A DNA stretch of 64,000 bases, from assembly GCF_030532715.1 (NCBI RefSeq), contig NZ_JAUNKO010000007.1, positions 62,001 to 126,000 on the forward strand, given 5' to 3'. Positions 54,842 through 63,755 of the stretch are shown here, piece after piece. The notes beneath the pieces are model-generated. The model was not told where the DNA came from, made no database searches, and worked only from the letters and a program-made list of their open reading frames with translations. The number at the start of each line of letters is the position of its first letter. The first letter of the stretch is position 1. Source of the stretch: Corynebacterium sp. Lineage in GTDB: Bacteria; Actinomycetota; Actinomycetes; Mycobacteriales; Mycobacteriaceae. The position numbers and the translations under genes are program-made.

Positions 54842-56020
54842 GTGGTTTCCAAATCCCCGTCAGACGCGGACGCAACAGACGTTGTCATTGTTGGCGCCGC
54901 TCGCACGCCGCATGGCCGGTTGCTTGGCCAGCTAGGCTCGTATTCTGCCCCCGCGTTGGGCGCAGTGGCTATTGCGGGAGCGCTCGGTGAGATACCGGCA
55001 TCCGAGGTGGAGGCCGTGATTTTGGGTCAGGTGTTGCAGGCGGGCGCCGGGCAGAATCCTGCGAAGCAGGCCGCTCTTGCTGCTGGGGTCTCGCCCGCTG
55101 CGCATACGTGCACCGTGAACAAGGTGTGCCTTTCCGGCCTCACCGCGATTATCGACGCCGCGCGTCTCATCCGTTCCGGCGAGGCTACCGTCGTGGTTGC
55201 TGGGGGGATGGAGTCTATGTCCCAAGCCCCGCACTTGCTATCAAAGGTTCGCACTGGCCAGAAGTACGGCCAGATCACCGCACTCGATCACATGGCCCAC
55301 GACGGCCTCACCGCAGCTGACCTCGGCATTTCCATGGGTGAATTGACGGAGCGGTTTGCGGACCGCTACCCAGTCACCCGGGAGGAGCAGGACGAGTGCG
55401 CGGCGGCATCGCACCAGCGCGCCGCGGCGGCGTGGGCTGATGGGTCCATGGCCCGTGAGGTTGTTGAGATTGCGGGGGTGTCCCAGGATGAGGGCATCCG
55501 CCCAGATTCCACGCGGGAGACCTTGGCAAAGTTGCGTCCGGCGTTCGTTCCGGACGGGTCCATCACGGCCGGCAATTCGTCCCCAATCACTGATGGTGCC
55601 GCCGCCGTGGTGTTGTGCACTCGGGGGTATGCGCACCAGCAGGGCTGGGAGATCCTGGCCACGTTGCGCGCAGTGGGGCAAACCGCCGGCCCGGACTCTT
55701 CGTTGCAGCAGCAGCCCGCGGATGCGCTTCGGGCGGCTCTGCAGCGCCAGGGCTGGGAGGCGTCCGAGCTGGACATTGTGGAAATTAACGAGGCGTTCGC
55801 CGCCGTGGTGGTGCATTCCGCTCGCGCGCTTGGGATTGACCCCGCGAAGGTAAACGTCAACGGCGGCGCCATCGCCCTTGGCCACCCGATTGGTGCATCC
55901 GGCGCCCGTCTTGTGGTCCATGCGGCGCACGCGCTGGCGGCTGGGGCGGGTACGCGCGCCGGGGTGGGATTGTGCGGCGGCGGCGGCCAAGGCGAAGCAT
56001 TGTTATTGGAGCGAGGTTAG
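54842..56020 (+). CDS. acetyl-CoA acetyltransferase (thiolase)
   Basis: This 392-residue thiolase has the active-site Cys in TVNKVCLSGL (near residue 89), the C-terminal NVNGGAIALGHPIGASGAR (catalytic His) and GLCGGGGQGEALLLE (second Cys). It cleaves a 3-ketoacyl-CoA or forms acetoacetyl-CoA; the cluster favours the degradative direction. GTG 54842 has AGGAGG 4-5 nt upstream. It is the first gene of a three-gene operon. Confidence 0.93.
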   Translation: MVSKSPSDADATDVVIVGAARTPHGRLLGQLGSYSAPALGAVAIAGALGEIPASEVEAVILGQVLQAGAGQNPAKQAALAAGVSPAAHTCTVNKVCLSGLTAIIDAARLIRSGEATVVVAGGMESMSQAPHLLSKVRTGQKYGQITALDHMAHDGLTAADLGISMGELTERFADRYPVTREEQDECAAASHQRAAAAWADGSMAREVVEIAGVSQDEGIRPDSTRETLAKLRPAFVPDGSITAGNSSPITDGAAAVVLCTRGYAHQQGWEILATLRAVGQTAGPDSSLQQQPADALRAALQRQGWEASELDIVEINEAFAAVVVHSARALGIDPAKVNVNGGAIALGHPIGASGARLVVHAAHALAAGAGTRAGVGLCGGGGQGEALLLERG

Positions 56021-56021
56021 C

Positions 56022-57065
56022 ATGGCTATTTTGACTGAAGTTCGAGGCAAAGCGGGCATTATCACATTGAATCGCCCGCAGGCGATGAACGCCCTGACCC
56101 TCGAGATGGTGCGCGAAATGCAGGCCGCGCTTGATGCCTGGCGGGACGACCCGAGCGTGGAATTGGTGATCGTTCGCGGCGCGGGCGAGCGCGGGTTGTG
56201 CGCGGGCGGCGACGTGATCAGCCTCTACCACGACGCGCGTGCCCATGGCACTCAGGGGGCAACCTTTTGGGCGGAGGAGTATCGCCTTAACCTGGATATC
56301 GCCCAGTACCCCAAGCCGTATGTGGCCTTGCAAACCGGGATCGTGTTGGGCGGCGGCATCGGCATTTCCGGGCACGGTTCGCACCGGATTGTCACTGACG
56401 ATACCCGCGTGGGAATGCCCGAAACCGGTATCGGATTCGTCCCGGACGTGGGCGGCACCTACCTGCTCAACCAGGCTGCGGATCATCTGGGCACCCACCT
56501 CGCCCTCACCGGGGTGCATGTGGGCCCCGCTGAAGCGATTGCGTGTGCCCTTGCGGATTGGTACGTGCCCGCGGGCCGCATTGAGGAACTGGTCGCGGCG
56601 TTGTGCGAACACGGCGTCGATAAGCTGGGGGAGTTTACGGAGGAGTTGCCGCCCGCTTTCGGCGCGGATCGGGAAGCCATGGCGCGCGTATACGACGCAG
56701 ACACCGTAGAATCCATCCTCGCGCTTCTCGACGCCACGCCGTCCCCCTGGGCCGCGGACGCCGCCCGCCGAATCCGACGCAACAGCCCCCTCGCGCTCAA
56801 AGTAACCCTCGAATCCCTCCGGCGAGCAGCCACCCAAACGCTCGCGGAAGCGTTGGACACCGAATTCCGAGTATCCATGAACATGCAACGAGGCACCGAA
56901 TTCGTGGAGGGAGTGCGGGCGCAACTCGTGGACAAGGACCGCACCCCACGTTGGGCGCACGCCACCCTGGAAGACGTCACCCCCGACATGGTCGAAGCAA
57001 TGTTTGCCCCCGTGGACGACCCACGGGTGGCGGAACTCAACCTTAGTGAACAGGACACCCCATGA
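56022..57065 (+). CDS. 3-hydroxyisobutyryl-CoA hydrolase-like crotonase
   Basis: These 347 residues are longer than plain enoyl-CoA hydratases and match the HIBYL-CoA hydrolase branch: [49 protein letters not shown] and [17 protein letters not shown]. The usual reaction releases 3-hydroxyisobutyrate in valine degradation. The start abuts the thiolase gene and the 3' end overlaps the next gene by 4 bp. A broad-specificity acyl-CoA hydrolase or hydratase role cannot be excluded. Confidence 0.85.
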   Translation: MAILTEVRGKAGIITLNRPQAMNALTLEMVREMQAALDAWRDDPSVELVIVRGAGERGLCAGGDVISLYHDARAHGTQGATFWAEEYRLNLDIAQYPKPYVALQTGIVLGGGIGISGHGSHRIVTDDTRVGMPETGIGFVPDVGGTYLLNQAADHLGTHLALTGVHVGPAEAIACALADWYVPAGRIEELVAALCEHGVDKLGEFTEELPPAFGADREAMARVYDADTVESILALLDATPSPWAADAARRIRRNSPLALKVTLESLRRAATQTLAEALDTEFRVSMNMQRGTEFVEGVRAQLVDKDRTPRWAHATLEDVTPDMVEAMFAPVDDPRVAELNLSEQDTP

Positions 57066-57835
57066 CATACGACAACATTCTGGTAGCAACCACCGGGCGC
57101 GTAGCCACCATCACCCTGAACCGGCCCAAGGCGCTGAACGCGCTTAACGACGCCACGATGCGCGAGGTCGTCGCAGCGGCACAAACCTTGGACGCCGACC
57201 CCGGAATCGGATGCATTATCATTACCGGTTCCGAACGGGCATTCGCTGCGGGCGCCGACATTAAAGAGATGTCCGAACAATCCGCGACCGGGATGTTCAG
57301 CTCCGATTGGTTCGCCGGGTGGGACGGACTCAGCGCCGTGCGCACCCCGGTAATCGCGGCGGTATCCGGCTATGCACTCGGCGGCGGCTGCGAACTCGCC
57401 ATGATGTGCGACTTTATCCTGGCGTCCGAGACCGCGAAGTTTGGGCAGCCGGAAATTAACCTGGGGGTTTTGCCTGGCATGGGTGGTTCGCAACGCTTGA
57501 CTCGCGCGATCGGCAAGTCGAAGGCCATGGACATGTGTCTTACTGGGCGCATGATGGATGCCCAGGAGGCTCACCAGGCGGGGTTGGTTGCCCGCGTGCT
57601 GCCGGCGGAAGGATTCCTCGACGAAGTGGCGAAGGTTGCCGAGCTGATTGCCTCGAAGTCACTCGTGGCCGCGCAAATGGTGAAGGAAACCGTCAACGCC
57701 GCGTTTGAAACCACACTTCAGCAGGGCATCATGTTCGAGCGCCGTGTATTCCACTCCGTGTTTTCCTCTGAAGACCAAAAGGAAGGCATGGCCGCCTTCG
57801 TGGAAAAGCGCGAACCTAACTTCAAACACCGCTAG
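57062..57835 (+). CDS. enoyl-CoA hydratase
   Basis: This 257-residue crotonase has both acidic residues of hydratases: the E in [12 protein letters not shown] and the E in [16 protein letters not shown]. The oxyanion-hole [11 protein letters not shown] is also present. It hydrates trans-2-enoyl-CoA. It is the last gene of the operon with thiolase and HIBYL-CoA hydrolase, followed by terminators. Confidence 0.93.
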   Translation: MTYDNILVATTGRVATITLNRPKALNALNDATMREVVAAAQTLDADPGIGCIIITGSERAFAAGADIKEMSEQSATGMFSSDWFAGWDGLSAVRTPVIAAVSGYALGGGCELAMMCDFILASETAKFGQPEINLGVLPGMGGSQRLTRAIGKSKAMDMCLTGRMMDAQEAHQAGLVARVLPAEGFLDEVAKVAELIASKSLVAAQMVKETVNAAFETTLQQGIMFERRVFHSVFSSEDQKEGMAAFVEKREPNFKHR

Positions 57836-57870
57836 CCGCCCGGCGCTCATGCGCCGTGGGCTGGCGCGTG

Positions 57871-57932
57871 CGCCGCAGCGTGACACGACGCACGCTGCGG
57901 CGGGGTTAACCCCCGGCGGGGGTTAACCTTTT
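57871..57932. terminator. two hairpins forming a bidirectional terminator
   Basis: The first stem has 12 perfect pairs (CGCCGCAGCGTG/CACGCTGCGGCG). The second has 10 (GGTTAACCCC/GGGGTTAACC, 57904-57928) and a TTTT tail. The distal arm of the second overlaps the stop codon and last codons of the convergent acyl-CoA synthetase gene. Confidence 0.8.
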
Positions 57933-59662
57933 AGCGAAGGGAAATCCGAGTCTGCGTATTCGGTGCCCACGGTGCTGGCACCCTGGTCGGTTTTATGGAT
58001 CTCGTTTTCGCGGCGTCGTAAATCAACGCGGCGAATCTTGCCGGAGACCGTTTTCGGGAGTTCGAAAAACTCTAACCGGCGGATGCGCTTATAGGGGGCC
58101 AGTGCGTCGCGGCAATGCTTGAGAATCGCTTCGACGGTATCAGCGGTTGGCTCCCAACCTGGGGCGAGCGCCACGTAGGCTTTTGGCACGGCGAGGCGGA
58201 TCGGGTCCGGGGAGGGGACCACAGCAACCTCAGCGACGGCAGCGTGCTCGATGACCGCGGACTCGAGTTCGAAGGGGGAGAGCCGGTAGTCAGAAGCTTT
58301 AAACACGTCATCGGAGCGGCCCACGTAGGTGAGGTAGCCGTCTTCGTCGCGCTCGGCAATGTCGCCGGTGTGGTAGAAGCCGTCGCGGAAAATCTCCTCG
58401 TTCTTATCGGGGTCGCCGTAGTACCCGGGGGTGAGGCCGACGGGTCGGGGATCGAGGCGGAGGCAGATTTCGCCGGTGTCGCCGATTTCATCCGTGGCGG
58501 GGTCGATCAGCACGACGTCGAAACCCGGGAGCGGGCGGCCCATGGAGCCGGGCTTCACAGGTTGGCCCGGGGTGTTGGCTGTTTGCACCGTGGACTCCGT
58601 TTGGCCAAACCCGTCGCGGATGGTGGTGTTCCAGGCGCGCTCCACCGTGGAAATCAGTTCGGGGTTGAGCGGTTCACCGGCGGCAACCACTTTCGTCGGG
58701 GGTGTCTTGAGGCGGGTCAAGTCGGCCTGGGCGAGCATGCGCCACACCGTCGGCGGGGCACAGAAACTGGTCACCCCCTCGATGGCCATCTTTTCCATGA
58801 GCGCCGCGGCATCAAAGCGGGCGTAGTTGTAGAGGAATACGGTGGCACCCGCGATCCACGGCGCGAAAAAGTTCGACCAGGCGTGCTTGGCCCAGCCGGG
58901 GGCGGCGACGTTGAGGTGCACGTCGGAAGGGGTGAGCCCGATCCAATACATGGTGGACAGGTGCCCCACCGGGTAGGAGGTGTGCGTGTGTTCCACAAGC
59001 TTTGCCTTGGAGGTGGTGCCGGAGGTGAAATACAGCAGCAACGTCTCATCAGCGGGCGTCGGCTCCGTGGGCACGAACTCTTCCGGCGCCTCGAAGGAAT
59101 CGGAATAGCGCAACGTGGGGTGCGCGGATTGCGCGGCGGGCTCCTGGCCAACCTGGATGACGGTGAAGTCGCCGGGGACGTCTTGGAATTTCGCGGCGTC
59201 TTCAGTGCCGGACACAACCCAGGAAATCTGGGCGCGGGCGGTGCGGTCCGCTAGGTCGGCGGAGCCCAGCATGGCGGTGGCGGGGTTGATCACGAACCCG
59301 GCTTTGATGCAGGCGAGCATGGTTTCCCACAGTTCCACCTGGTTGTTGAGCATGAGCATGACGCGGTCGCCCCGCTGCACGCCTTGATCCAGCAACCAAT
59401 TGGCCAGTTGATTCGAACGCCGGGAGAGTTGGTGGTAGGTGCGCCGCGTGTCCGTGCCGTCCATTTCGGAGATGACCAAGGCTTCTCGGTCCCGCGAATC
59501 TGGGTGATTTCCCAGGTAGTCGAACCAATCCAGGGCGAAGTTGAAATGCTCGAAGCGCGGCCAGGTGAATTGTTCGCGCGCGGCCGCATAGTCTTCGCGG
59601 AGGTCGAGCAATTGGTCGCGGGCGGCGAGGAATTTGGCGGTCGTGGGGCTGAGGTTGCTCAT
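57923..59662 (-). CDS. acyl-CoA synthetase (AMP-forming, medium-chain type)
   Basis: This 579-residue adenylate-forming enzyme has LLYFTSGTTSKAKLVEHTH (P-loop), GFGQTEST (A5), YHTGDIAERDEDGYLTYVGRSDD (A7/A8) and the A10 lysine in PKTVSGKIRRVDLR. The sequence around APGWAKHAWSNFFAPW is typical of the medium-chain/benzoate-type group. It activates a carboxylic acid for the acyl-CoA pathway around it. The upstream region holds a GlxR-like site and operator site 2. Confidence 0.92.
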   Translation of the reverse strand: MSNLSPTTAKFLAARDQLLDLREDYAAAREQFTWPRFEHFNFALDWFDYLGNHPDSRDREALVISEMDGTDTRRTYHQLSRRSNQLANWLLDQGVQRGDRVMLMLNNQVELWETMLACIKAGFVINPATAMLGSADLADRTARAQISWVVSGTEDAAKFQDVPGDFTVIQVGQEPAAQSAHPTLRYSDSFEAPEEFVPTEPTPADETLLLYFTSGTTSKAKLVEHTHTSYPVGHLSTMYWIGLTPSDVHLNVAAPGWAKHAWSNFFAPWIAGATVFLYNYARFDAAALMEKMAIEGVTSFCAPPTVWRMLAQADLTRLKTPPTKVVAAGEPLNPELISTVERAWNTTIRDGFGQTESTVQTANTPGQPVKPGSMGRPLPGFDVVLIDPATDEIGDTGEICLRLDPRPVGLTPGYYGDPDKNEEIFRDGFYHTGDIAERDEDGYLTYVGRSDDVFKASDYRLSPFELESAVIEHAAVAEVAVVPSPDPIRLAVPKAYVALAPGWEPTADTVEAILKHCRDALAPYKRIRRLEFFELPKTVSGKIRRVDLRRRENEIHKTDQGASTVGTEYADSDFPSLKG

Positions 59663-59745
59663 GGTGCTCCTTCTTCGCGCCGGTCGGCGCTAATCCAACA
59701 GTCCGAAGCGCTTGAGGTATGCGCTGCGCCATACCCCAGGTGCAG

Positions 59746-59761
59746 TGTGATGTATGTCGCA
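59746..59761. promoter_or_regulatory. GlxR/CRP-like binding site upstream of the acyl-CoA synthetase gene
   Basis: TGTGATGTATGTCGCA matches the corynebacterial GlxR consensus (TGTGA-N2-TA-N2-TCACA) at 11 of 12 fixed positions. It lies about 85 bp upstream of the start codon, between it and operator site 2. Confidence 0.6.
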
Positions 59762-59777
59762 GTCTAGACGCTCGCGA

Positions 59778-59801
59778 GTACGAACGTATACGCAAACGTA
59801 C
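59778..59801. promoter_or_regulatory. 24-bp palindromic operator, site 2 (acyl-CoA synthetase / tetR gap)
   Basis: GTACG and CGTAC arms are at exactly the same spacing as sites 1 and 3, with an A-rich right half (CAAA). It lies between the acyl-CoA synthetase start and the 3' end of the tetR gene. Confidence 0.65.
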
Positions 59802-59834
59802 ACATCGGACATTGGGCACCCCTAAACGGGTGAG

Positions 59835-60404
59835 CTAGGGTTGCTGGTGGATTCCATGCATCACAAGCTGCCCAAGCTCCTTATAGGTCTGCGCAACCGG
59901 CAGGGTATCTGCGTATACGCCCTGCTGAATCTGCTGCATGGTGGTTTCGATGAGCCGAGCCACAAACTCCGCGGGCAGCGGCCGGAATTGCCCGTCCGCC
60001 ACCCCGCGCCGGAGCAATTCAAGGATGCGTTGGGTTGCCGCCTGGGTATTCGTGGCGTAAATTTCCCGCGCCACCGATTCCTGCGCCAAATCCCGCATGA
60101 AGTGCGACGATGCTGGTTGCAGGGCGTCAAAAATGGCAGCGAAGTACGCCTCGAGGGCATCACGAGCGTTGCTGTGTTCGGCGAGTGAGGCTTCGGTGTG
60201 TTGGGTGATCTCTCGGAAGAAGTCGCGCACCACTTTTTGGATAATTTCGTCGCGGGAGCGGCCGAGTGCGTACATGGTGGACTTGGAGCAGTGGAGCTCT
60301 TTGCAGGCGGAGTCGATGGTGAAGTCCGCGAAACCGATGTCTAAGAACTGGGCCCGCAGGGCGTGGAATAACTCTTGCTGGCGTCCAGTCATCGTTGTGC
60401 TCAC
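59835..60404 (-). CDS. TetR family transcriptional regulator
   Basis: These 189 residues have the N-terminal helix-turn-helix FADFTIDSACKELHCSKSTMYALGRSRDEII and an all-helical ligand domain. GTG 60404 is preferred because GAAGGAG precedes it by 5-6 nt; an in-frame ATG at 60485 lacks a ribosome site. It lies amid the acyl-CoA genes and faces operator sites 2 and 3, so it is the best candidate to bind them, probably released by an acyl-CoA (by analogy with other fatty-acid TetR proteins). Confidence 0.88.
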   Translation of the reverse strand: MSTTMTGRQQELFHALRAQFLDIGFADFTIDSACKELHCSKSTMYALGRSRDEIIQKVVRDFFREITQHTEASLAEHSNARDALEAYFAAIFDALQPASSHFMRDLAQESVAREIYATNTQAATQRILELLRRGVADGQFRPLPAEFVARLIETTMQQIQQGVYADTLPVAQTYKELGQLVMHGIHQQP

Positions 60405-60492
60405 AGTGCTCCTTCGGGGGTGAATTAACGCCGTTTCGGGGGTGTTGGGGGTGGCGTTCAGGGTGGAAAGTGTGCCTGATTCCACCTAAGTC

Positions 60493-60538
60493 TTCCACAG
60501 CCACCCGCGGAACTGTACTATGTGAGCCAAGATCGTAC
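60493..60538 (+). promoter_or_regulatory. promoter of the acyl-CoA dehydrogenase gene with 24-bp operator, site 3
   Basis: TTCCAC (60493) and TACTAT (60516) are spaced by 17 bp as -35 and -10. The operator GTACTAT...ATCGTAC (60515-60538) covers the -10, as expected for repression. Confidence 0.65.
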
Positions 60539-60540
60539 TG

Positions 60541-60556
60541 TGTGGCGCAGGTCACT
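60541..60556. promoter_or_regulatory. GlxR/CRP-like site next to operator site 3
   Basis: TGTGGCGCAGGTCACT keeps the TGTG and TCAC cores of the GlxR consensus at the right spacing. It lies just downstream of the predicted transcription start, where binding would repress. Confidence 0.45.
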
Positions 60557-60603
60557 CCATCGGGGTGGCATGAACGCCGCCCCAGAGAGAGGAAGAGAAT
60601 CCG

Positions 60604-61797
60604 ATGATCAGCCCCACCGACCCCCAGTTGCTGGCCGGCGTGAAATTCCCCGACGCTGACATCTTGCACGTGGCACACATGCTGCCCGCGGACGAGCAGC
60701 AACGCTTGGCGGAACTGCACGAATTCCTGCAAACGGAGATTCGCCCGGCCGTCGGCGAATACTGGGACCGCGAGGAATTCCCTTTCGATCTCGTCCCGAA
60801 ACTCGCCGAACACGGCCTCGGCGAACTGGAGTTTTCGGGGGCGTCGCGGCTCTTCAAGGGGCTGGCCTATGCGGAGGTAACGCGGGCGGATGTGTCACTT
60901 TCCGCGCTCGTGGGCATCCACAACGAACTTGTGGTGGATTTCATGGATCAGCTGGCGTCCGAGGAGCAGAAGCAAACCTGGCTGCCCGGACTGCGCACCT
61001 TTGAAAAGCTCGGTTGTTTTGGGCTGACGGAACCCGATCACGGTTCGGACATTGCGGGCGGGCTCGCCACCACTGCGGAGCGCACCGCCGACGGTTGGGT
61101 GATCAACGGCGCGAAACGCTGGATCGGTGGCGGCACCTTCGCGGACTTTGCCATCGTGTTTGCCCGAGACGTGGCGGACAAGCAGATCAAGGGTTTCATT
61201 GTGGAGCTCGACCGGGAAGGAGTGACCAAAACCAAGATCGCGCGCAAGATGGGCCTGCGCATTATGCAAAACGCGGACCTGAAGTTCGATTCCGTGCTCA
61301 TCCCGCACGAAAACCTCATGCCGGGTTCGGAATCCTTCGCCGCCACCAACGTTGCGCTGTGCAACTCCCGGGCGTGGGTGGGCTGGCAGGCCGCCGGCAT
61401 CCAGCTGGCCATCTTCGACCGCGCTCGCGCCTACGCACTCACCCGGGAGCAATTCGGCCGGCCGCTGGCGAAGTTCCAGCTGGTGCAGGAGCAACTGGCT
61501 CGCATCTTGGGCAACACCACCGCCACGCTCGGCATGATGGCGCATATCGCCCGCCTGCAGGAAGACGGCAAGTTCGATATGCCGCACGCCGCGTTGGTGA
61601 AGGCAACGGGCACGCGCCTCGCCCGGGAGTCGGCGCAACTAGGTCGCGCCATGGGCGGCGGCAACGGGATCCTCACCGAGCACGAGCTGTCCAAACTGCT
61701 TGCGGACGCCGAGATCCTCTACACCTATGAAGGCACCTACGAAATCAACTCCCTGATCGTCGGCCGCGCCGTCACCGGGGTTTCCGCATTCGTCTAA
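60604..61797 (+). CDS. acyl-CoA dehydrogenase (glutaryl-CoA dehydrogenase-like subgroup)
   Basis: This 397-residue flavoenzyme shows CFGLTEPDHGSDIAGG (FAD/substrate binding), the SRAWVGWQAAGIQ-type middle helix and the C-terminal catalytic Glu in YTYEGTYEINSLIVGRAVTG. That ending is closest to glutaryl-CoA dehydrogenase-like and short-chain acyl-CoA dehydrogenases. GAGGAAG precedes the ATG. It forms an operon with the SDR gene. Substrate unknown; a short or branched acyl-CoA is likely. Confidence 0.9.
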   Translation: MISPTDPQLLAGVKFPDADILHVAHMLPADEQQRLAELHEFLQTEIRPAVGEYWDREEFPFDLVPKLAEHGLGELEFSGASRLFKGLAYAEVTRADVSLSALVGIHNELVVDFMDQLASEEQKQTWLPGLRTFEKLGCFGLTEPDHGSDIAGGLATTAERTADGWVINGAKRWIGGGTFADFAIVFARDVADKQIKGFIVELDREGVTKTKIARKMGLRIMQNADLKFDSVLIPHENLMPGSESFAATNVALCNSRAWVGWQAAGIQLAIFDRARAYALTREQFGRPLAKFQLVQEQLARILGNTTATLGMMAHIARLQEDGKFDMPHAALVKATGTRLARESAQLGRAMGGGNGILTEHELSKLLADAEILYTYEGTYEINSLIVGRAVTGVSAFV

Positions 61798-61845
61798 CCA
61801 GCCGACACCACACCCGGCACCACAAGGAAGTAAAGGAACGACACA

Positions 61846-62598
61846 ATGCAACTCACCAACGAGCACGTGGTCTTTATCAGCGGCGGCGCGTCCGGCCTCG
61901 GGGCGGAATCGGCACGCCAGTTCGCTGCCGCGGGGGTCAAGGTCGTGGCGGCGGACCTGCACATCCCGGAGGAACAGACCCCCGGCGTGCACTATATTCA
62001 AACGGACGTTACGGACGCCGCCCAGGTCGCCGCTGCCGTTGCGGAAGCCAGCACCCTCGGCGAATTGCGCTGCGCCATTGCCTGCGCTGGCATCGCCCCC
62101 AGCATGCGCATCGTGGGCCGCAGGGGAACCCACGATCCGGACTTGTTTGCCAAGGTGATCAGCATTAATCTGTGCGGCAGTTTTCACGTGTTGGCCGCCG
62201 CCGCGGAGGCAATGTCCCAGCTGGAACCTATCGACGCCGAGGGACAACGCGGCGTAGTCATCCTCACAGCCTCCGTCGCAGCGTTCGAAGGGCAGATCGG
62301 GCAGGCAGCCTACGCCGCCTCCAAGGGAGGGGTGCATGCGCTCACGATTACCGCCGCCCGCGACCTCGCCTCCCAAGGTATCCGCGTATGCGCAATCGCC
62401 CCCGGCGTGGTGAACACCCCGATGATGGCCGCCATGCCCGACAATGTGCGCAATGAGCTCGAGCAGCGCGTGCCGTTCCCGCAGCGCATGGCGCACCCTT
62501 CCGAGTACGGTAAGTTGGCCCGCGCCATCGTGGATAACAATTACCTCAACGGCGAAACAGTGCGTCTCGACGGCGCGCTCCGCATGCAACCCAAATAG
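61846..62598 (+). CDS. SDR family 3-hydroxyacyl-CoA dehydrogenase (type II-like)
   Basis: This 250-residue short-chain dehydrogenase has the NAD motif FISGGASGLGAE (around residues 10-21), D for adenosine ribose binding (VVAADLH) and the Y-x3-K in YAASKGGVHAL. The C-terminal NYLNGETVRLDGALRM resembles HSD10-type 3-hydroxyacyl-CoA dehydrogenases. It would supply the hydroxyacyl oxidation step of the local pathway. It is the second gene of the operon. Confidence 0.9.
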   Translation: MQLTNEHVVFISGGASGLGAESARQFAAAGVKVVAADLHIPEEQTPGVHYIQTDVTDAAQVAAAVAEASTLGELRCAIACAGIAPSMRIVGRRGTHDPDLFAKVISINLCGSFHVLAAAAEAMSQLEPIDAEGQRGVVILTASVAAFEGQIGQAAYAASKGGVHALTITAARDLASQGIRVCAIAPGVVNTPMMAAMPDNVRNELEQRVPFPQRMAHPSEYGKLARAIVDNNYLNGETVRLDGALRMQPK

Positions 62599-62609
62599 CC
62601 CCCCGGCCC

Positions 62610-63755
62610 CTACTGGAATGGCACCAACCCCCAGTAGGGGAACACCGCCCGCGAGGTGGCGATCATGGAGGGGTCGGGGGAGTGCGTCATCACGTGGCCG
62701 GGGTCAAACGCCGCCAAATCCGGCAACGCATCCAGGTCACCTAAGGTGCGGGAGGCGCGGCACGCCACCGCAGACTCCCACCCATCCGGCATTCGGGTGG
62801 CGGGGTTAAGCTCCACGCCCGCCACGGCCGCCAACACCTGATTCCATACCCGGGCGACCGAATCCCGTTGGTAGCCGCCGCCGCCCAACGCCACCCACCT
62901 GCCAAAGGCGAATCGATCCGCCCAATTGGCCAGCGAACGGTACGCCACCGCCAATGCGTCCGCGGAAATCCGCAGGTGGGTAAGTGGATCCTCGCGGTGC
63001 GGATCCGCACCATGCTGGCTGATAATGATCTCTGGGCGGAATCGCTGCAATACCGCCGGAACAATACTGTGCACATTGCGCAACCAGTCTACGTCGCTCA
63101 CATTGGTTTCCAACGCCACATTCACGGCGGTGCCATACGCACTCGGCCCGCCGATATCCCCCGCGTGGCCAGTACCAGGAAACAGGTAGAGCCCAGACTC
63201 GTGGACGGAAATGGTGACCACCCGTGGATCGTCCCAAAACACTCGCTCCACGCCGTCACCGTGGTGGGCGTCTAAATCGATGTACGCCACCCGGCGCGCC
63301 CCGTGGTTCAGCAACCATTGGATTGCCACCGCGGCGTCGTTTAGCATGCAAAACCCCGACAACTCAGCAGCTTGGGCGTGGTGCAAGCCGCCCGAAATAT
63401 TCACCGCGCGACGTGTCCGGCCCGACCACACCGCGTGGGCGGCCGCAACCGTGCCGGCCACCACGCGGGAAGCCACCGCCGGCAAGTGCGGCACCAGCGG
63501 ATTATCCGAAGTACCAATCCCAAACTCCGGCGCCGGCTCACCCCGCCGCAACGCCGCCAAGTATTCGGGCGTATGCACGAGCTTTAGCAAGGCCTCGTTC
63601 GCCGGCGGTGGTTCCACAATTTCGAACAAATCCAGCAGGCCCAAATGGTCCGCGAGCTGCATGGTCAACCGCACCCGGTCCGGGCCCATCGGATGGCGCT
63701 TGCCAAAGCTATAGCGCTCTAGCTCCTCATTGTGAATCAGCAGCGGGCGCATCAC
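62610..63755 (-). CDS. acuC: AcuC-like deacetylase (histone deacetylase fold)
   Basis: These 381 residues match class I-type zinc deacetylases: GGLHHAQAAELSGFCMLND, the metal Asp and His in YIDLDAHHGDGVE, QHGADPHREDPL and GGGGYQRDSVARVW. AcuC proteins deacylate lysines of acyl-CoA synthetases. It overlaps the upstream acetyltransferase-like gene by 4 bp, so the writer and eraser are probably co-expressed. Confidence 0.92.
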   Translation of the reverse strand: MMRPLLIHNEELERYSFGKRHPMGPDRVRLTMQLADHLGLLDLFEIVEPPPANEALLKLVHTPEYLAALRRGEPAPEFGIGTSDNPLVPHLPAVASRVVAGTVAAAHAVWSGRTRRAVNISGGLHHAQAAELSGFCMLNDAAVAIQWLLNHGARRVAYIDLDAHHGDGVERVFWDDPRVVTISVHESGLYLFPGTGHAGDIGGPSAYGTAVNVALETNVSDVDWLRNVHSIVPAVLQRFRPEIIISQHGADPHREDPLTHLRISADALAVAYRSLANWADRFAFGRWVALGGGGYQRDSVARVWNQVLAAVAGVELNPATRMPDGWESAVACRASRTLGDLDALPDLAAFDPGHVMTHSPDPSMIATSRAVFPYWGLVPFQ

